Source of the DNA: an uncultured Duganella sp.
GTDB taxonomy: Bacteria > Pseudomonadota > Gammaproteobacteria > Burkholderiales > Burkholderiaceae
Length of the DNA: 9,884 bases
NCBI GenBank assembly: GCA_946482335.1
Contig: CAMLRG010000203.1
Location: 1-9,884 of the forward strand
Reading direction: 5' to 3'
Each line of letters starts with the position of its first letter. The first letter of the stretch is position 1. A program made the position numbers and the translations under genes. This document shows, one piece after another, positions 6,631-9,884 of the stretch. Under the pieces are notes generated by a model. The model searched no databases and was not told where the DNA came from. It saw only the letters and a list, made by a program, of their open reading frames with translations.

Positions 6631-7386
6631 TTACAACACAACTGCTTCGCCATAAAGCTTCTGGCAGCGTCCGCACCAGAAACTGCGGCGCCGGGTGAGG
6701 CCGAGATGCGCTCTGTGTAACTTGATATTGCAACGCGGACAGACGGCGCGGTTATGCGCCTGCCAATGCTGTTTCAGCACAAACGCTTCCTTCCACGCCT
6801 TGAATTCAAAACTGTATTGGCGCGCCTGTTTCACCAGTTCCCGTAATTTTCCTTGCGGCAATTTACTTACCGTAGAGAGAGGGTGAATGTGCAAGCGAAA
6901 CAATACTTCGTTTTTAATAATATTGCCAACACCTGAAAAAATATTCTGGTCGAGCAGGGCATCGCACACTAACTGGTCCGGTTTTTCGCGCAGTTTTTTC
7001 AGCGCCAGGCGCGCGCTCCAGTGGTCGGACATGACATCGGCACGCCAGTCGTAAGCCCGGTCCAGCTCGCCTTCCACCAGTTTGATGGAACAGGCATAGA
7101 AGTTCAGTTCGCCGCCCTCCTCAAACTGCAGTGTCAAGCGCGGCGCGGCATTGTCCTTGCGTTCGTCGATGCGGTAACTGCCGAACAAGAGGAAGTGGAT
7201 GCGCAGGGTGTACAGCGGCAGCTCGATCAGGAAGTGCTTGCCCCAGCTGCGCAGCGAGAGGATGGGCTGGCCGGGCAGTTCGTCCAACGGTACCAGCTTG
7301 CTGTTGCCGCTGGCCGCCGCGATGGTGCGGCCTTCGAACGCCTTGGTTTGTTCGGTGAGGATGACGATCGACGGACCTTCGGGCAT
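6631..7386 (-). CDS. nei: Fpg/Nei-family DNA glycosylase / AP lyase, mirror copy
   Basis: Identical 251-residue copy of the left-arm glycosylase. It has the MPEGP N-terminus with catalytic Pro2 and Glu3, Lys50, the H2TH segment at 146-160 and the four-cysteine zinc finger (216, 219, 238, 241). It lies divergent to the acetyltransferase at 7468 and upstream of the response regulator on the same strand, with a 120 nt gap to that gene's ATG. A second identical repair gene has no evident purpose, which is consistent with an artefactual duplicate. Confidence 0.87.
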   Translation of the reverse strand: MPEGPSIVILTEQTKAFEGRTIAAASGNSKLVPLDELPGQPILSLRSWGKHFLIELPLYTLRIHFLLFGSYRIDERKDNAAPRLTLQFEEGGELNFYACSIKLVEGELDRAYDWRADVMSDHWSARLALKKLREKPDQLVCDALLDQNIFSGVGNIIKNEVLFRLHIHPLSTVSKLPQGKLRELVKQARQYSFEFKAWKEAFVLKQHWQAHNRAVCPRCNIKLHRAHLGLTRRRSFWCGRCQKLYGEAVVL

Positions 7387-7391
7387 GGCGC

Positions 7392-7399
7392 ACCTCCTT
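7392..7399 (-). promoter_or_regulatory. Strong Shine-Dalgarno of the glycosylase gene, mirror copy
   Basis: The minus strand reads AAGGAGGT, ending 5 nt before the ATG at 7386. It fixes the MPEGP start for this copy. Confidence 0.83.
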
Positions 7400-7451
7400 C
7401 CCGCCCAGTTTCCGCGCCGCCGCCGCGCCGCGCGGTGCGCGCACGCACAAT

Positions 7452-7460
7452 TGCTATACT
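7452..7460 (+). promoter_or_regulatory. Extended -10 promoter of the acetyltransferase gene, mirror copy
   Basis: TGCTATACT ends 7 nt before the ATG at 7468, so the predicted transcript starts at about the initiation codon. No -35 and no Shine-Dalgarno are seen. Confidence 0.53.
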
Positions 7461-7467
7461 CGGGCGC

Positions 7468-7950
7468 ATGCTGATCCGATACACCACCGAACAGGACTGG
7501 ATTGTCCTCAAAGAATTGCGCCTGGCCGCGCTGCTTGATTCCCCCACTGCCTTCGGCGTGACGCACGCCAGCGCAGCCGCCAATAGCGAAGCGCAATGGC
7601 GCGACCGCGCCGCGGCGCGTGGCCCGGCGACCTACCTGCTGGCTTTCGACGGCGGCACGCCGCTCGGCATGGTCGGCGGCGTCGTCAGCGCCGCGCAGGA
7701 ATTCAACCTGATCGCGATGTGGGTCAAGCCGGCACACCGCGGCAGCGGCGCGGCCGCCGCGCTGGTCGACGCGATGAAGGCGCATGCGCAAGCGCAAGGG
7801 CACACGCGCGTGGTGCTCGATGTCGCGCCCGAGAACCGCCGCGCCGCTGCCTTCTACCAGAAGCGCGGCTTCGCTTTCCTGCCGCATTGGGAAGCGCTGG
7901 AAAGCCATCCCGAGATCCAGCTGCAAAAGATGGCGTGGAGCGCAGCATAA
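7468..7950 (+). CDS. GNAT-family N-acetyltransferase, mirror copy
   Basis: Identical 160-residue copy of the left-arm acetyltransferase. The acetyl-CoA loop RGSGAA lies at 91-96 after strand LIAMWVKP, and the C-terminal motif has N123, F129-Y130 and G134-F135. The substrate is unknown. The start is the first ATG after the extended -10; the frame is open further upstream only antisense to the glycosylase. phoX follows at 8027 on the same strand, 76 nt after the TAA, with its own Pho box in the gap. Confidence 0.87.
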   Translation: MLIRYTTEQDWIVLKELRLAALLDSPTAFGVTHASAAANSEAQWRDRAAARGPATYLLAFDGGTPLGMVGGVVSAAQEFNLIAMWVKPAHRGSGAAAALVDAMKAHAQAQGHTRVVLDVAPENRRAAAFYQKRGFAFLPHWEALESHPEIQLQKMAWSAA

Positions 7951-7954
7951 GCGC

Positions 7955-7988
7955 CGGTCACGATGTTGTCATTTTCGCTTCCTAGAAT
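7955..7988 (+). promoter_or_regulatory. PhoB-type Pho box plus -10 of phoX, mirror copy
   Basis: CGGTCAC (7955-7961), GATG, TTGTCAT (7966-7972), a 10 nt gap and TAGAAT (7983-7988). The predicted transcript starts near 7995, about 32 nt before the phoX ATG. The spacing matches PhoB-activated promoters such as E. coli phoA, and the gene behind it is a phosphatase, which supports the call independently. Confidence 0.67.
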
Positions 7989-8026
7989 GGCGGGCAGTTT
8001 CTACTCCCCCACATTTGGAAAGCGTC

Positions 8027-9884
8027 ATGGAAAACAAACACGATCACGACGATATCGGCTACAACGATACCCCGAACGAACACTTCAGCGACATCCTCGA
8101 CAAGCGCATCAGTCGCCGCAACCTGCTGCGCGGCTCGGTCGCGTCGGCCATTTCCGTGATGATGGGTTCGGCCACGCTGACCGCTTGCGGCGGCGGCGAC
8201 GATGCGCCGGCTGTCACCACGCCGGTCACCCCGACCCCGAGCGAAAAGCTGCTGGGCTTCGCGGCCGTGGGCAAGAGCCTGGCCGATGCCGTGAGCGTGC
8301 CGGCCGGCTATACCGCCAGCGTGATTTACGCGCTGGGCGATCCGCTGACCGCGTCCACCACCGCCTTCAAGAATGATGGCAGCGATGCCGATTTCGAGAA
8401 CCGCGCCGGCGATCACCACGACGGTATGGAATTCTTCGGCCTGGACAGCGCCGGCAAGCCTTCGGCCAGCGGCAACGAACGCGGCCTGCTGGCCGTCAAC
8501 CACGAAGCGACCACCAACGAAAAGCTGTCGTCGTTCTTTATCCACGCCAATGGCGGCACCAACACCCTGCCGCGCCCGGCCGCCGAAGTGGACCGCGAAA
8601 CCGCCCTGCACGGCATTTCCGTGGTGGAAGTGCGCAAGGCTAGCGGCAAGTGGGAATACGTCAAGGACTCGGCCTACAACCGCCGCGTCACCTGCCTGAG
8701 CGAATGCGAGATCAATGGCCCGGCCAAGGGCAATGCCCTGCTCAAGACCAAGTACTCGCCGGACGGCAGCAAGACCCGCGGCACCCTGAACAACTGCGGC
8801 ACCGGCAAGACCCCATGGGGTTCCTTCGTTTCGGGCGAAGAAAACTGGAACGGCTACTTCACCCGCAGCGCGACCGACGATGCCGCGCGCGGCAATGACA
8901 AGAGCGTCGCCGCGCTCAAGCGCTATGGCCGCAGCCAGGGCGCTGCCACGCGCCACGGCTGGGAAACCGGCGGTGCCGACGATAAATACCAGCGCTGGAA
9001 TATCTCCAAGCTCGGCACCTCGACCGATGGCAGCGACGACTACCGCAACGAGATGAACGGCATGGGTTACATCGTGGAAGCCGACCCGTACAACAAGACC
9101 AAGCCGCTGCGCAAGCGCACCGCCCTGGGCCGCTACGCCCACGAAAGCGCCGCCTTCGGCAAGACCGTGGCCGGCCAGCCGCTCGCGGTGTACATGGGCG
9201 ACGACTCGCGCAACGAATACATCTACAAATTCGTATCCACCGCCACCTGGAGCGATGCCGATGCCAACCCGGCCGACATGCTGGCGACCGGCGACAAGTA
9301 CCTCGATGCGGGCAAGCTGTTCGTGGCCAAGTTCGCCGCCGACGGCACCGGCAGCTGGATCGAACTGAGTATTTCCAACGCGGCCATCGCCGGCTACGCG
9401 AACTACAAGTTCGCCGACCAGGCCGACGTGCTGGTCAACGCCCGCCTGGCGGCCGATGCCGTGGGCGCGACCAAGATGGACCGCCCGGAATGGTGCTCGG
9501 TCAACCCGGCCAACGGCGAGGTGTATTTCACGCTGACCAACAACAGCGCGCGCACGGTGCCGGACGGCGCGAATCCGCGCATGTATGAAGACATGAAGGG
9601 CGCTTCCAAACAGACCGGCAACGTGAACGGCCACATCCTGCGCGTCAAGGAAAAGGATGGCAATGCGTCCGCCACCTTCAGCTGGGACGTCTACCTGTTC
9701 GGTGCCCAGTCCGATGCCGCCCCGGGCATGGTCAACCTGTCGAGCCTGACGGCCGACCAGGACTTCTCCAGCCCGGACGGCCTGGCCTTCTCCAAGGCCA
9801 CCGGCATTTGCTGGATCCAGACCGACGATGGCGCCTACACCGACGTCACCAACTGCATGATGCTGGCCGGCCTGCCGGGCCAAG
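8027..9884 (+). CDS. phoX: PhoX-family (DUF839) alkaline phosphatase, Tat-exported, 3' end cut by window edge, mirror copy
   Basis: Identical to the left-arm copy, with 619 codons plus one base before the window ends. The ATG at 8027 follows GGAAAG (8017-8022). The N-terminus carries the Tat motif SRRNLLR (29-35) and a lipobox ending at Cys54. The PhoX motifs around 129-137, 157-161, 255-274, 363-374, 389-404, 484-506 and 581-588 are all present with no frame break. Predicted role: phosphate scavenging from organic phosphate at the cell surface or in the periplasm. Both copies stop at the same nucleotide, so the unseen C-terminus is unknown for either. The open frame on the opposite strand is a shadow. 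Confidence 0.9.
   Translation, partial: MENKHDHDDIGYNDTPNEHFSDILDKRISRRNLLRGSVASAISVMMGSATLTACGGGDDAPAVTTPVTPTPSEKLLGFAAVGKSLADAVSVPAGYTASVIYALGDPLTASTTAFKNDGSDADFENRAGDHHDGMEFFGLDSAGKPSASGNERGLLAVNHEATTNEKLSSFFIHANGGTNTLPRPAAEVDRETALHGISVVEVRKASGKWEYVKDSAYNRRVTCLSECEINGPAKGNALLKTKYSPDGSKTRGTLNNCGTGKTPWGSFVSGEENWNGYFTRSATDDAARGNDKSVAALKRYGRSQGAATRHGWETGGADDKYQRWNISKLGTSTDGSDDYRNEMNGMGYIVEADPYNKTKPLRKRTALGRYAHESAAFGKTVAGQPLAVYMGDDSRNEYIYKFVSTATWSDADANPADMLATGDKYLDAGKLFVAKFAADGTGSWIELSISNAAIAGYANYKFADQADVLVNARLAADAVGATKMDRPEWCSVNPANGEVYFTLTNNSARTVPDGANPRMYEDMKGASKQTGNVNGHILRVKEKDGNASATFSWDVYLFGAQSDAAPGMVNLSSLTADQDFSSPDGLAFSKATGICWIQTDDGAYTDVTNCMMLAGLPGQ

Larger units (their letters stand above)
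1..9884. repeat. Perfect whole-window inverted repeat (4942 bp arms, no spacer)
   Basis: The first bases (CTTGGCCCGGCAGG) are the exact reverse complement of the last (CCTGCCGGGCCAAG), and the axis lies between 4942 and 4943. Every gene and intergenic segment of the left arm recurs in the right arm on the opposite strand at 9885 minus its coordinate, with identical proteins in several reading frames. Both arms break the same phoX codon at the window edge. Natural inverted duplications usually have a spacer or some arm divergence, and a window that is exactly twice its arm length suggests the whole contig is a fold-back. I infer an assembly or library artefact seeded by the short palindrome at the centre. 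A genuine head-to-head duplication is the alternative. Confidence 0.97.

Noticed and set aside
7966..7988. TTGTCA / TAGAAT as an ordinary sigma70 promoter for phoX
   Set aside because: The spacer is only 11 bp, far below the 16-18 bp needed. The Pho box interpretation explains both elements and their spacing.

Overview
The window is one perfect inverted repeat. Bases 1-4942 are followed, with no spacer, by their exact reverse complement at 4943-9884, so every position x pairs with 9885-x. I compared both ends, the intergenic gaps and the mirrored coding frames and found no mismatch. The window therefore holds one 4.9 kb locus of unique information shown twice. The most economical reading is a fold-back assembly or library artefact that turned around at a short natural palindrome and repeat cluster at 4879-5006. 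A real giant palindrome or inverted duplication cannot be excluded from the sequence alone.

The unique locus, read in the left arm, has four genes: (1) an outward-facing phoX-type phosphatase (minus strand, 1858 down to 1, cut by the window edge); (2) a GNAT N-acetyltransferase just upstream of it on the same strand (2417-1935); (3) a divergent Fpg/Nei-family DNA glycosylase (plus, 2499-3254); (4) a response regulator with REC, DUF3369 and HD-GYP domains (plus, 3375-4880). The right arm repeats these as 5005-6510 (minus), 6631-7386 (minus), 7468-7950 (plus) and 8027-9884 (plus). No gene-free stretch exceeds about 130 bases, and there is no tRNA, rRNA, transposase, phage gene or CRISPR array.

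Regulatory signals fit the genes. A Pho box (two 7-mers, 11 bp period) lies exactly 10 nt before a -10 box ahead of phoX, the layout of PhoB-activated promoters. The acetyltransferase has an extended -10 placed so that its transcript would be leaderless. The glycosylase has a near-perfect Shine-Dalgarno. The response regulator has a sigma70 promoter with a 17 bp spacer and a 7 bp inverted repeat at the predicted transcript start. Two 27 bp direct repeats begin inside the response regulator stop codon and lead into the palindrome centre.

The GC-rich, GC3-rich coding, the REC-DUF3369-HD-GYP architecture and the Tat-exported PhoX suggest a free-living betaproteobacterium, probably Burkholderiales and possibly Oxalobacteraceae (Janthinobacterium/Massilia/Duganella type). 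This is an inference from gene style, not a database match. The genes look like ordinary chromosomal housekeeping and stress genes (phosphate scavenging, base-excision repair, c-di-GMP turnover) rather than one system. I do not see a convincing new multi-gene system here; the noteworthy object is the palindrome itself and the repeat at its centre.
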